DNA from: Agaricus subrufescens
Lineage: Eukaryota > Basidiomycota > Agaricomycetes > Agaricales > Agaricaceae
DNA: 56,986 nt
NCBI GenBank assembly: GCA_029945375.1
Contig: JAQOTE010000028.1
Coordinates: forward strand, 1-56,986
Direction: 5' to 3'
The notes under the pieces: generated by a model
Told to the model about the DNA's origin: nothing
The model's database searches: none
The model's input: the letters and a program-made list of their open reading frames with translations, nothing else
In this document: in pieces, positions 10,525 to 22,164 of the stretch
Numbering within the stretch: the stretch's first letter is position 1
How the letters are laid out: the number at the start of each line of letters is the position of its first letter
Position numbers and translations under genes: made by a program

Positions 10525-11477
10525 ATGGGTGAAATCGTCAACGTCCTTGTCGCTTTTGCTGTCATTGTCTTTATCTTTCGATGGGCTACCTCAGGTCTCT
10601 CGTTTGGTCTCGCTTTCTCTTACTCTGGCGCTGACTGGGCTCCAATATAGGTAATAGCCCGAATGACAACTCGAGGCAGAGGTCGCCCGCTGAACTCTTG
10701 GGTTTCAGGCCAAAAAATGTTACGCAGGAGATGGTGCGTTTGACCGGATTGCCTCTATTGGGATTGGTTCTCATTTCTTTGACGCAGATTTCGACCATAT
10801 CCAACATGTTCCCTGATATCCCCACGTATGCCCCCCTCCCTTTCCGACTTCAGCCTTTTCTTAATCAATAAAATAACGTCAATTCCAGCGATAACATAAA
10901 ATATGATTTATTGCGCTCTGGTAGTGTTGAAGTTACCACAAACAAAATACTTGAAAGAGGCTATTTGGAACCGGTACGTCATGTTAACTCCTCCCCAGCG
11001 ATTCCCCCCCCAATTGAATTTCGGTTCGTGACCGTTCTTTCTTTTTGCCCTAGCCCCCCGCTGCGTATTACACCCTTTATCCACGCACGAATAGGGCTCC
11101 ACAGCCACATGCCACGGCTCATGACCGACGTGCTACATCATCACACGTTGAAAAACAAGCAGAGAAGAAAGAATCGCTCATTACTCGGTTTAAACTCGAA
11201 CAACGTATAGGTAGTGAGGGTGAGGGTGAGACTATTCAGGAGGAGGAGGTTGGAGGGAAAGCTGTTTGGGAGGATACGGCGGAGAAGAGGGAGGCGAGTT
11301 TGAGGGAGAGGAAGGCTAAGATGATTTTGGCTGCTAGAGAGTGAGTGGTTTTTATTTTATTTTATTTTATTTTTCATTCTAAGACGGGATGTTATTGGTT
11401 TTTATAGGCGTTTCTTGTCACAGCAGGCGGAAAAGTCGTCTGTAGCGTCGGGCTCGAGTTCTGGCGTTCAGTCGTGA
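10525..11477 (+). CDS. Membrane-anchored CUE-domain protein (Cue1-like)
   Basis: Starts with one membrane segment (VNVLVAFAVIVFIFRWA), followed after short introns by a linker containing AELLGFRPKNVTQEM and a CUE ubiquitin-binding domain with the MFP motif (ISTISNMFPDIPTDNIKYDL) and the trailing Leu pair region. The C-terminal half is charged, with a conserved-looking LRERKAKMILAARERFL helix, and ends GSSSGVQS. The same order (anchor, CUE, E2-binding-like tail) is found in Cue1, which recruits the E2 Ubc7 to the ER membrane for ERAD. The assignment is by architecture; ubiquitin binding is family knowledge, ERAD role is inference. One intron carries a TTTTA repeat (about 11349-11370). Confidence 0.72.
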
Positions 11478-12492
11478 TTTTCATACATCAGTACGATACA
11501 GGATCCTATCATCAGCATTTCTAGATTCAATAATGCACACTACTGATTTGTCGTAAGTTCTGTCAGGAGCTTATTTTTGATGGTTTTTTTTTTTTGCTTG
11601 TTGACGGCTGCTGTGAGTGGTATTATAGTGTCCATTTGACTGATTTCAAGGGAGGTAGCACCGCCCTCTCGGTGATCCATCCTGTTCGTGCTCGCAAGGT
11701 AGTTGAGACAGTCGTGATGGTACCACACTCCATTACTACTTACCATTAGCAGACACGATTTCATACATGAAATTTATCTCAACTGGATCCTTATGGTTCT
11801 CTTGGAGATTATTAGTAGTGCAAGGTCTGCGAAATGGTCGCAGAGGAAAAATCTACCTCCGTGTATCACGCAATTACCCTGTTTCGCTACCTGTGAGGGG
11901 GTGCCACTTGTCCATTATATGAACTGAAAGCTCCAGATTATACTATCCAAACGCGCTGAAAAGTCGGGACCATGGATTGGTTTCCTCGTTTATCGAGAGG
12001 TCCGAGAACCTGAAACATTGATTAAGTTAGTGAGGGTCTTATGTGCATTCTCTTTTCTTTCTTAAGTCAATAGATGCCATTCACTCCATTGCAATCGCCG
12101 TAGATTTTTGGTTTTTTAGATACATTATTGTGTCAGGTGTTGGGACTGTGAAAGTGTAGGACAAGTATAGGGCTCGGTGCATCAAAAAAGTTACTGGGCA
12201 CATGAGTTACGCGAACAGCGGAGCAACGGACCGGTCGGCCTGTATGGATTCCTTACTGGTTATGGGCTTGTTAGTCCGAAAGAACATACCTCGCTTTGAG
12301 TACTAGAACTTATTAAGTTTTGAGATTGCAAACCATTGCACAAAAGTTAGTCAGGTGACGGGTGGCACGGATTCCGGGTTCTAGTTCCACCGAGAAAATT
12401 AGTATATAGTAACACACCGAGCTCCCTGTCGTTGGAACTAGCATCCCTTGCTAACCCGTCCCCCCTCTTCTCGTCTTACTGCTCAGACTATA
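11478..12492. other. Intergenic region, no gene seen
   Basis: About 1 kb with a T tract near 11585-11597 and small shadow ORFs without recognisable domains. A TATATAG sequence near 12402 lies about 90 bp upstream of the next start codon and could be a core promoter element. Confidence 0.4.
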
Positions 12493-13558
12493 ATGGCCCC
12501 TCCTACCACTACCACTCGCATTGCTCTCCTCATATGCGGCGTAATCTCATCGCCTGTCCGCGAGGCTCATGGAGACTACTATGATGTCTATGAACGTTTC
12601 TGCAAGAATACCGTACCGCCCACCTCGAACCGACAGGTCATAGTCGACGGTTATGATGCCAAGGTAATGAAATACCCCGAAGAAGAAAGAATAGCTGAAT
12701 ATGATATGATTATGATCACCGGATCAGGTTGGTCGTATCCTTGCTCCATACTCGATGTGTCATAGTAATATCATCTCCAGCGTCAAATGCTTACGATGAT
12801 GTGGAATGGATCAATAGCCTCATCGTGTATGTCCAGCATATCGCTCGTGATCACCCGAAAGTTAAGATATGTGGTGAGCTTACAATTGTAGCTATTTTCC
12901 TCCTGACGTCTCCAACCAAACTACTTTGTGCAGGCATTTGTTTTGGTCATCAAATTGTAGCTCGGATCTTTGGTGGGAAATGCGTGTACAATGATGGACA
13001 ATGGGAGCTTGGACCTACCAAAGTTAAACTTACTGGCATAGGCAAATCGGTGTTCGGTGTTGATGACATGGTAAGATCTGAGATGCCTTCCATGCCTGCT
13101 TCTCGGAAGGTTAATTGACATGAAAATAAATTATCTAGGTTATTCAAGAAATGCATCGAGATCATGTACCACTCGACACCGTCTCGGAGGCAATCTCCTC
13201 CGGCGAACTATACCTCCTTGGTTCTACAGACATTTCTGCGTGCCAGGGTCTTGTAAAATTCAATCCTTCTGTCACGAAACCGGAGGAACTAGACCAGATT
13301 GACCTTAAAGATATTCATATCTTAACTGTCCAAGGGCATCCAGAATTCACTGAACCCCTTGTGTCGGGGATTGTTCGTCTACGGGCGGCTTCTGGTGTTA
13401 TGTCCCCTGCGGTCGCCACCGCATACTTTGGCGAAAAAGGCGATACGGGTGATGTTGCACCGTCAGACTTGGACGGTACAATCAAAAGGTGGAAGCCTGT
13501 TGATGCTTTCGATGTCGTCGGAAGGGCGGTATGGCGGATGCTCGGTGTAGAATACTAA
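12493..13558 (+). CDS. Class-I glutamine amidotransferase-like protein (GMP-synthase-type fold)
   Basis: Four exons join to a roughly 260-residue stand-alone GATase1-fold protein. The nucleophile elbow GICFGHQ supplies Cys, and VQGHPEF supplies His and Glu of the Cys-His-Glu triad. YDMIMITGS and a central helix (ASNAYDDVEWINSL) match the family of small cytosolic amidotransferase/gamma-glutamyl-peptidase-like proteins (yeast YLR126C, plant GGP, bacterial ChyE). The start ATG at 12493 precedes MAPPTTTTRIALLICG. There is no synthetase domain, so it is not GuaA, and it is not the missing TRP1 amidotransferase domain (TrpG motifs absent). The substrate is unknown. Confidence 0.8.
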
Positions 13559-14160
13559 TCTAAGGTGGGATGTCCGTATCTTATGCATTATTACCCTGTA
13601 GTATTCTGGGGAGGGCACTCTACGTGACGCCTATATGAGAATAGAATATACTCTGTAAGCTACTGTTTACCAAACTAAAATATTTGAATTGAGTCAACCC
13701 TGGCACCTTTATCCAGACGCTCTATCTTAGGCAGAGTGAAAGCACAATTTCAGTCATCAACACGTTCCAACAAGTTCCAACACCAGCCCACTGCACTCTT
13801 GCGATCACAGCGGTAAATTGAGGGAGTCAATGTCGACCTGACTATTACCATTTGATTTGAGGACTTGTCCTCTTGGGGATTTTGACCTTGCTCCAATCTT
13901 GTCTCCTCCATACTGCGCTCGCCATGGTTGCCGAGAGAAGTATATTAATCTGTTACTTTGTGGTGATCTTGAATGAATGAATGTCAATCAAGCTTTTGTT
14001 CCCCCCCTCCATGTTCATTACTCAAAAGGTTTAATTTAGGCGCGTAGTGTTAATTTAAGAAACGAATGTAGTAGTAATCAGTGATCTATAAATAAATCCC
14101 ATTCTGCATCCCTCGCATTCCAATGGTGGTCGGTTTAGACCCGAAATTTTGTCTTGGGCT
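13559..14160. other. Convergent intergenic region
   Basis: About 600 bp between two genes that end facing each other. It should contain both 3' UTRs. No ORF, RNA gene or repeat that I can support. Confidence 0.45.
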
Positions 14161-15692
14161 TTAAAAACTTTTGCCATTGATATGAAAACTCTTCTGCGTG
14201 TTCGATTTGAAACTCCAATTATAACCCAAACTTTTCCAGTTGTCGTGCACCTTTGCTTCGGAGCTGACAGCGGCCGTTGATTGAATGTAGGATGTATCAC
14301 CGGTAGCAGAGAAAGAGCCTATGGATAGCGTATTGTGGTCTTCCAGATTTTTTTTGGATCCGCTACGCCAGGATGCCCAGACTTGAATGATATCCTGAGC
14401 CAAGAGTAAGTCGAGGTAAAAGGCAGCACAATCATCGGTGTTCTTCACCTTTTGAGAACCAAACACGCAGAGAATGATTAGACTCGCTATGAAGGGGGAG
14501 AGCTAAGCCAAGAAATTGCATCTTCAATTTGAGTGGTACTCACGGAAGGATAGACAATAAGAGCTGAAGATATTATCAGCGGAATTCGTGGCATAACACC
14601 AAATGTATATCCTGACGAAAAGATAAAAGGTCAGCGAGAGGGATAGAGGATCTTGGAAATCAAAATTCACCCGACACATAATGACCCGGTGATAGATATA
14701 GCTGCAACCCTGACATAGACTGACAAGAAGCGGTGATAGGTGGTCTCGCTTTTTCCTCGAATCTTCAATGAGTGCCTACGCAAAAGCATTCCTGCTGTTA
14801 CTATGACATGCAAAGCCTCAGCCTGTCATTTCCCTTCGAGGTTACGTGATATACTTACCGATAACAAAAATCCAGAGGGACATACCTATGCACATGGCGG
14901 TGCCGCCGACGTACAAACTGTGTAGCATGTAAATCAGCGTGTGATCTGCTGGTAGCTGCTTCTTCTTACCCAGTGTGTCTCTTCGGTACACAGTATAACT
15001 TATAATGATTGAGGACCGCACTGGGCCTGTTTGTGTCGAGTGCCACTAGCTGATGATGGTCGGTAAGAGTGCGGGAACTAGTTATATGTTGCTCACCATG
15101 CCATTCAAGATGATGAAACCTGCGAAGAAAATAAGGGGAGTTATCAACAGCTGAACACGATGTATAGTGAGCGGAATCCGTATATATATATATATATAAT
15201 GTGTAGCAATCGTACCGACAACGAAACCCATTTGGATACTGGTGGTGGACTATAGTCCGGGTCTTCTTCAGCTGCGATAGTATCTCTAAGGTCGAAATAG
15301 AACTTTGGTATCGTGAGTCATATGAGGGAGTTGTAGGTCCTCGGCGACCTACCGCGATAATAAAGCAGCCAAATCCCATTACAACCCTAAAATAAGTCCG
15401 CGGTCATTCATAAATCAATCATGAAATATAAGAAGGATAATTACCATCCGGGAATAGAGTAGAGAAGCACCGCTTGGAAGATACAAAAGCCCTCCGGCGG
15501 TCCCGCATCCGTTTGGTAGCCCACGCCGAGAACGAGTATGATGTCGTATATGAAAAGAGGTATCAAGAAACCATACCATGTTGGCTGGCGGCGGACTTTT
15601 GAAGAGAAAATTGCCGTGCACAGCACTAGCAACCCGAATACGAGAGAAAATACGACTATTGAATCAAAACCAATGATAGTGGCAGAAGTCAT
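14161..15692 (-). CDS. Fungal seven-transmembrane receptor-like protein
   Basis: Minus-strand gene with several short introns. The first exon (15692 down) begins MTSATIIGFDSIVVFSLVFG, followed by VRRQPTWYGFLIPLFIYDII and GPPEGFCIFQAVLLYSIPGW: two membrane helices and a conserved Cys-containing loop typical of a family of agaricomycete 7TM receptor-like proteins. Later exons give GFGCFIIA, LYVGGTAMCIGMSLWIFVI, YTFGVMPRIPLIISSALIVY and IILCVFGSQK, then a hydrophilic tail ending HINGKSF. That fits a G-protein-coupled-receptor topology with a cytosolic C terminus. The order of middle exons (about 14940-15360) is uncertain, and one intron contains a (TA)n run at 15181-15199. Ligand unknown. Confidence 0.6.
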
Positions 15693-16040
15693 GCTGAATA
15701 AATGAGTGGATGAGGTTACAAAATTTTATGGGAGGATAGCAAAGGACGGCGGAAGGGGAAGGGAACAAGGGAAGATATATCCCTCATCATGTATCATGAG
15801 TGAATCTTTATAAATAAAAGATATGTAGTACCCTCACCAGTTCACATTGTTGCTTTGTGTGAGTGAGATTTGATGATATCGTATGAAATTGGTTTTTGTA
15901 CATGATGTATCATCATGATGTTGGTAACGATGTCTTTAGATGATTAAAATGATGATCAAAAAGGTCTCTAGGATCCATGATCGAATTCGCATTTACTAAA
16001 CACGAAGGAGGATGTGTAACGTTGACCAACTCTTTTCAAG
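15693..16040. other. Upstream region of the 7TM gene and of tRNA-Val
   Basis: About 350 bp, AT-rich, without coding potential I can support. It should contain the 7TM receptor promoter. Confidence 0.4.
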
Positions 16041-16141
16041 GGGTCGATGGCGTAGTTGGTTATCGCATCTGTCTAACACCTTCTCCAGTATTGTACTGGA
16101 TGGTTCACAGAAGGTCCTCAGTTCGAACCTGGGTCGACTCA
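16041..16141 (+). tRNA. tRNA-Val (anticodon AAC) with 27-nt intron
   Basis: A complete cloverleaf can be drawn: acceptor GGGTCGA/TCGACTC (one G-T pair), D arm, anticodon stem TCTGT/ACAGA with loop CTAACAC (anticodon AAC at 16075-16077), T arm CTCAG-TTCGAAC-CTGGG. The intron at 16079-16105 lies one base 3' of the anticodon, the canonical position. Discriminator A at 16141, followed by a T run (Pol III terminator) from 16144. Confidence 0.9.
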
Positions 16142-16456
16142 ATTTTTGATTTCTTTCGGAACGGATTATCTATTCGTGTCAAGATGGTTACACAGGCACG
16201 AGAGCTATTTACAGTCCACAGATATAGTGGATCAGATCTATTTCGGGATTCTCATTATTTTCTTTTGCGATCAAAACAAAGGTGCAACAATCAACACAGG
16301 GGATAGGACTTAGCCAGCGTTATTGGCTATGGAGTACGGTACGTGACACGGGAGCATGCAAGCCAAAACTTTGTTCCGTCCTCTTCAGACCATCCAAGAG
16401 GTCCCAAATCGCATTCTGCGCAAGCAAGTAGTTTCTTCCTTGAACCTATTCATCTG
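16142..16456. other. Intergenic region, no gene seen
   Basis: 315 bp between tRNA-Val and the GNAT-Mss4 gene end. Nothing supportable beyond the tRNA terminator T run and the presumed 3' UTR. Confidence 0.4.
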
Positions 16457-17605
16457 TTAAGAGTGTACTGCGCGACAATGGTCAGTTGACTCGCCTACGC
16501 CCTCAACAAATTTCGAAATGCCAATGTTTTCAAATGCCATGGCCGAGGGCTCGATCAACCACCAATGATCCGTTTGTCCGGGTGATATCTGGGCAAGTAG
16601 AGGATTTTGTGGCACTTCCGGTGGTTGCAACTGAAAGGTATTACTCTATCAGCACTACCTTGACGCGTTGTAGTACCTACCATTTCACTTGTCCTCTGAA
16701 GCCATTGAGCTACTTCCTTCTTGAGAATCAGACTTCCGCACCCCTGCCGCGGACACAGCAGATCAAATTTGTTCATTGATTGTCCAGTGGATGTAGCTAT
16801 CACAACATCTTCCAGGCCGTTCTCGAACGAGGACAATGGTTTTCCAGATGGCCTATTCCTAGACGATGAACTGCGCATCAAGGCGTCCATGAGACCTTCC
16901 GGAACTGCTTGACCTTGTTCCGCTAATGGCACAAATGCCTGAGAAGTCACCGAGCCACTTGGTATAGTGGCTGATTTTGTTTCGGTTGTGAGGTCAATGG
17001 ACAACTGATACCACGGTAGTGACCCGTGTACGACTTGGCTCTTTCCCAGGTTGCGGAAACCAGCGTGTTCGTAGAACGGTATCAGATTGTCGTGAGCGAT
17101 CAGAACAATTCTCTGATAGGGTACCGAGCCAGCTTCGGCAGACGCCTTCAGGCGATTGATGTACTCTTTAAGCAATTGAGTGGCAATCCCTTTGCCCCTC
17201 GATTGCTTTTCGACGCAGATGGAATGAATACAGACCGTTTGTGCGCCATCTACGTGTGTGTACATAGAGTCGTGGGTGAGGATTTCAGAGGAGGAAAGTG
17301 TCGAGCAAACGTATCCGATGAGTTTGCGACGACCATTTTCTTGAGGAACAAAGGCACCGAGGAAAAGGTCAGGTGCGCGTTGTTGGCGAAATCTGCCCCT
17401 GTTTGCTGGCTGATGCTGCCATAAAGCAATCAAGATACGCACTGGAAGGCCTCTAACGTCCCGGCTTCGTCAGGCGGAAAACCTGACGCGTACGGTCGAA
17501 TGAGCTGGTCTGTTTGTATACAGATGTGTGCAGCAAACCTTCTTGCTCGATGACTATGGCGGCGTGAATCTCATCGGGACTGACCAGATCGTATGCGAGG
17601 TCCAT
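16457..17605 (-). CDS. GNAT (arylalkylamine N-acetyltransferase-like) fused to an Mss4/Dss4-type zinc domain
   Basis: The N-terminal exon (start 17605) reads MDLAYDLVSPDEIHAAIVIE, then GFPPDEAGTLEAFQ, then GRFRQQRAPDLFLGAFVP: the start of the AANAT-like GNAT fold. CIHSICVEKQSRGKGIATQL holds the acetyl-CoA loop (Q/RxxGxG/A), and FYEHAGFRNLGKS the last GNAT strand. After a Ser-rich linker, KFDLLCPRQGCGSLIL begins an Mss4-like fold (CxxxxC zinc pair). An intron near 16632-16678 (GTAGGT...TTCAG) removes an apparent stop and joins to LQPPEVPQNP...WWLIEPSAMAFENIG, the usual end of this domain. Mss4 proteins act as chaperones or exchange factors for Rab GTPases; the acetyl acceptor is unknown. Divergent from ATP18, 97 bp apart. 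Confidence 0.78.
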
Positions 17606-17702
17606 GACGGAGGGAGAAAGGAAAGAATTTCCCACGGGTAGCCGGAGACGGTCGTGCCCGAACTTTTGAGAGGCCAACCACAACTCTACCAGAACATCCA
17701 CC
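17606..17702. promoter_or_regulatory. Shared promoter between GNAT-Mss4 and ATP18
   Basis: 97 bp between divergent start codons. The minus-strand reading frame is open through it, so the upstream gene could start earlier (an in-frame ATG at about 17704), but that would overlap the ATP18 start. Confidence 0.4.
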
Positions 17703-17992
17703 ATGGCTTTCCTTGGACTCCGCAAATGGCCCGTGCCCGTGCGTCCTCCTTGAATTTATCTCCACGCGCCTCTCATCTTTTCCTACAGGTCGTCAAGCCT
17801 CTTTGGCCTTTCCTCATTGCTGGCAGCGCGACTCTCTACCTCGTTGCAAAGGCCCAGGAAAGCAACATCCGCTGTACGTTACTTCGTGTGTCTCTACCAA
17901 ACGTACTAAAGAACCGTTCTACAGCACCCGAATTCCGCAATGACCCTCGGAACCCCTACGCTGCCCAACTGGCAAAAGAGTCCATTCATTAG
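17703..17992 (+). CDS. ATP18: ATP synthase subunit j (Atp18)
   Basis: Small inner-membrane subunit of the mitochondrial F1Fo ATP synthase. Three exons join to 63 residues: MAFLGLRKWPVPV, then VKPLWPFLIAGSATLYLVAK (single membrane helix preceded by the conserved KPLWPF), then the tail SPEFRNDPRNPYA with the family's NDPRNP motif. The start ATG at 17703 gives the conserved MAFLG.RKWP N terminus. Length matches the family. Confidence 0.93.
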
Positions 17993-18335
17993 TGTATTAG
18001 ACGCTGTGTTTGCTTAGATTGTGGTTGAGAATTTGAGAGGACAAAAATTTACTCGCAGACCATTTGGGATCGCCGTACACCCTCTCCATGGTGTGTCAAG
18101 TTTGATAGACCGGATGCCAATCATCATAGTCCTACTCTGCCGAGGTCGCATGTTACCCAGGTATGACTTTGGAAAAGAGCTAGTCTTGGAGACCTGATGC
18201 ATGGACTGACGATTAACAAAAATAAGTAATGTAATGTAAGAGTAAGTAACAATTATTAGGACTAAGGATGCATGAGGGGGTATTATCGATCATAAGCGTG
18301 ACACTACATAAAAAAAAAGGATCTTCAGTTAACTC
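17993..18335. other. Convergent intergenic region
   Basis: 343 bp between ATP18 and the CSC1-like gene, which end facing each other. Presumed 3' UTRs only; no ORF or RNA recognised. Confidence 0.4.
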
Positions 18336-21300
18336 TTAACGACCCGGGAATGCACCTGGTATCGTCTGTTTTCGTCTCTCAGGATGGTGGAAGTAAGTTC
18401 CATATCTTGATATCCTCGGACTCGATACCCCGGGGCTAGGTGTCGGAGCAGACGACTCTGTACTTGCCAAGGATGCAACACTTTGATCTAGGTTTCCATT
18501 GTCGTTCGTTTCCTGCCCACGCGCATGATGGTCTTCATCGCTATCATCGTCATCATCGTCGTGCAAGTCTAACCAGTCTCCATCTTCTGGTAGGACAATG
18601 ACTCCGGAACCATGATCGAAGCTTAGTCGATGATGAAGCGGAGAAGGTTGAAGTCGTCGACTCGTTGGTCTAACGTCACCCCATGGGTTCGCTATAGCAG
18701 CTGCGTCTGTAGGTATTTCCTGAAGGCCATTGTTCTCACCATTTCGCGTCGGGGACGTAGAATCTTGGCCTCGAATCCGACTCCGTAACGAGTTGTAGCG
18801 TTTTCGTAAAGTGAGAACTACGGTTTGGCCATTGTCGTGGGTACGTCGGTTGTTGTTGTCATTGTTAATTAAGGTCTGACCCTTCTTTAGAGGAAGCCAT
18901 GGCTCGGGAAGCACGCCATTGAGGGCTGGGTGGCCATACCGTCGCTTGCCAGTGCTATACCATTCACAATTAGTACTGATTATACTGATAGACGAGATAC
19001 GCACTTAAGGACACCGCTGTACCAATTTGCCATAGGGGGCTGTGACTACAAAGAACAATTAGTATTGAATGTGCGCCTGAGTCGAGCATTGCCCTTACAT
19101 AGTCGGTACGCTCATCCTCTGGGGCGACATACAGCGTATCGTCATTCTGCGCATATCTTCTTCGGTTCAAGTTGCTGAGTAGCAGCGAATTAGATTGTGG
19201 ACTTGAAGGAGTAAGCTCCTCAATACATACCTCTGGGACCAACTGACAGGATGGCCGGCTCTCAGCCTCATCACGTCTGCCGTCTCTTCTCCCCTTTCCA
19301 CTTCAAATATTGAGCTCAGACTGACATATTTACTCAATGGTTTTAATTTCTTGTCGATGTACCATGACCATGCGACGGTCCCTACGAGTAGAGGGAGCAA
19401 CAGCGAGGAGAGGGTCCAATAGGTCCTCAAGCTGAATATGCCGATCATGAAGACCAGGAAAATAACCACTCCCCAGATAAGGCGAATAAATGTAATAGGC
19501 CATGCTTGGCCTTGTGACTCGTACGGTTTATAGAACACTAAACAAACATTCAATCAGCACCTCATCGCTCAAAGCTGCAGATAGACTCACCAAAAAGAAG
19601 CTTATACTTGTAAACTACATATCCGACTCCGAAATATATTGCCCCAAAGATGACTATGAGGGGCTGCTGAACGCTATATAGCATCGTGATCACAAACATC
19701 AGTATAGCTTGCGGGTACACGACGCCATAATTGATGACCGGTGGTGCATTGAGCTCAGCAAAGTCTATGATACGATAATTTATTCAGAGATTCGTGAGCC
19801 AAAAGAAAGGGAGGCCGCATACCTCGAGGAGTCCTTGTCCAGAAGAGGCGGAAGAAAAAGCGAGGTATAACCACACCTAGATTCAGTAGCTGCAGAGGCA
19901 TGATGCCGATGCCCTGCAGGATCACATAGGATAAAAAGAAGTGACGTGCTGAGCCAGCCTGTAGAGCCAAAGCAAGCTTTTGTGGAACCTTTGCAGGAGA
20001 ATTTGCAAGGTCCCGGACAAGTTGCCAGTATGTTGTTGCAAGCAAAAAGATAAACACGACGTTGATCAAGAGAAACAAAAAGTATCTGGAGAGATGTTAG
20101 TTTTTTCAGGGGAGGGTTTAATTATACCTCACTTCTTCAAAAGCGAGTATTCCACCCAGCTTCGAGCCCTATACCCTTGGACATAGGTCAAAGCTGTACA
20201 GGCAGAGTCAGCTCCTGCCACCACATTTAATTCTGTGATTGCATACCTTCGAGCATGAATGGGAGTAGGGCATTCAGCGTGATCATGGCGACTGATGGTA
20301 AGGAGTTTTGTACAACTGCTCGGACTTGGTCGTTCTTGTCAATGAGTACACCAAGCCATGGCATAGCCTTCTTAACTTCTTTGTAGCTGAGTAGACTAGC
20401 AAGTGCGGTGATGGGGATGAACCAAAAGAATAGCAACAAAATCATGAGAACAAGCACCACGACATCTCGTAGACGAATGATTGAGGTCGGGGATGTCATA
20501 TTTGCCCAGACGATGTCGCGTGGCTCAGGAGCTGGGTATGTCGTAAGTTGGAAAGCATTTGTTGCGAGGGCTGCTTGGAGAGCAATTTGCTAAAGCGGAC
20601 TTAGCATAACAACCGAAGATAAGTCGGATACAGCTTACAGCACTGGACATTTTCTCGAATGTAATGAATGCCGACTCAGTGGCTTTGAACCTGCCAGTTC
20701 GTCTTTTCTTCTTGACGGCATCATCTGCATCCTTGAATTTCTTTTCCAGATACTCTAATGCATCGACTTTGGACTTGAACCAACCAGGGCGTAGAGTCGG
20801 ACGAGGTTTATGAGGAACGACGAATTTGGATGTCCCACCACCTTCAATGTCAGCATCAACGAGAGGCATAGAGCTGACTTCGGGGTCATATTCTGCAACT
20901 GTACTGGGATTGCCAACGTAGTCGACCCAGGCCTTTTCTAGTTCCAGTAGTGCTTCTGTCCTCTGATCCAACAATGTTTTGAGGCTTCCAACCTCACGAC
21001 AGACGGTGACACTCTCAACGGAGAGATTCATGTGCTCAAAATATTCTGCGAGAGCCCGTTCACCTTGGAGGTGCTTGGGAAGGTCCGTCACGAGAACAGT
21101 GCGAGCTGGAATGGAATGCACAAGTTCAAGTGAAAAAAGTTGGCGAGAACGAATGAAGCGACGGTAGTTCTTATAAAGAAAGTAGAGGGCCAGCAAGGTG
21201 AAGAGGTAGGTGAAGATGAGGTGTATGTAGAGGTAAGAATCGGTGTCACTGATGAGATCGAACCAATCGCGTCCAGGAAATGTAGTGTTAGGTCCAGGAT

Positions 21301-22050
21301 TTGGGTCTTCGAGTGTTCCAGGTGGCGCATATATAGACGAGCGGGACACATAGGTTGGCCAATCGCCTTCATCACCAGGCCAGTCTGGGTCTTCGCCATC
21401 TCCGGGGTTTTTATTTTGCTAATGAGGTCGCGTGAGAGAAGTCTGGCTGACGAGATTGACGATGTGCTTGCCTTCCAATTCAGTGGCATGAGAATTATAA
21501 TGGCGAACAGAGAGCATACAGAAAAGAGCTGAAAGCCAGTCTTGAAAAAGTTGAGAAGCTAGGATAAGAGTGATATAAGAGTTGGTCGTTTGAATGGTGG
21601 TGGTGGGACGAACCACTGCGGCGTCCAAGCCCACGATTTGGAGTACAGTAAACTCGGATGTCCTGATTGTAGGCATGATCCATCCAAAGAACGCCTGGTG
21701 TGCGTGTGCCTCATGTGGTGAAAAGCCTGTGTCAGGGATAAGCAAGGAGATGGGAAGGCATTTGGGACCGACGTGCCCTTTAGCTTGGTACGCGGAGCGA
21801 AAAGAAGAGGCCACCGTGTGCGGCAGTAGGAAAAGAGGAGAAACGAGGTGAGGCCAATGGAGGCAGAGATAGTGAGCTGAGTAGTAAACCATGGCCCCTG
21901 GAATGTTTCTGTAGAAAACAGTCAGCGAGAAGATAGGTTGTGTGCAGGCTACATACGCAGCGGGGGCGATCCCGGAGGCAGAGTCCGGTCGTCGTCAGCG
22001 CTGGCGGCGACTGCGCTGGCAAGGACGACGAGGGCGGCCGTGGCAGGCAT
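18336..22050 (-). CDS. CSC1/OSCA-family (DUF221, RSN1) mechanosensitive-type cation channel
   Basis: Large multi-exon membrane protein. It starts at 22050 with a signal-like segment (MPATAALVVLASAVAASADD). Blocks in order: extracellular N-terminal and first helices (GWIMPTIRTSEFTVLQIVGL), LMPLNWK, long loop with IHLIFTYLFTLLALYFLYKN, the cytosolic RRM-like domain (LVHSIPARTVLVTDLPKHL ... KATESAFITFEKMSSA), then the RSN1_7TM core: ANMTSPTSIIRLRDVVV, IPITALASL, FIFLLATTYWQLVRDL, FFLSYVILQGIGIMPLQLL, PVINYGVVYPQAILMF, YFGVGYVVYKYKLLFVFY and YESQGQAWPITFIRLIWG. The C-terminal tail is long and acidic, with an Asp run near residue 800. Family members conduct Ca2+ or other cations in response to osmotic or membrane stress. 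Confidence 0.88.
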
Positions 22051-22164
22051 TGTGGGGGTGCAGTGACGGCGAGATTGCAGGGAGCCGAGGCGTGATATTT
22101 GGCTGGGGGGCGGGGGCCAAACAAAGGAAGGTATATAGTCCAGTGCCAGTCACCAAATCCCACC
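22051..22164. promoter_or_regulatory. Shared promoter, CSC1-like and sphingolipid methyltransferase
   Basis: 114 bp between divergent starts; GC-rich. A TATATAG sequence at 22133 lies about 32 bp before the methyltransferase ATG. Inferred from layout. Confidence 0.35.

Noticed and set aside
12493..13558. Possible relocated TrpG (amidotransferase) domain that would complement the TRP1-like gene
   Set aside because: Its motifs fit the stand-alone GMP-synthase-like/gamma-glutamyl-peptidase family; TrpG signature segments are absent.
15181..15199. (TA)n run as a TATA box or origin
   Set aside because: Lies inside an intron of the 7TM gene; a simple microsatellite.
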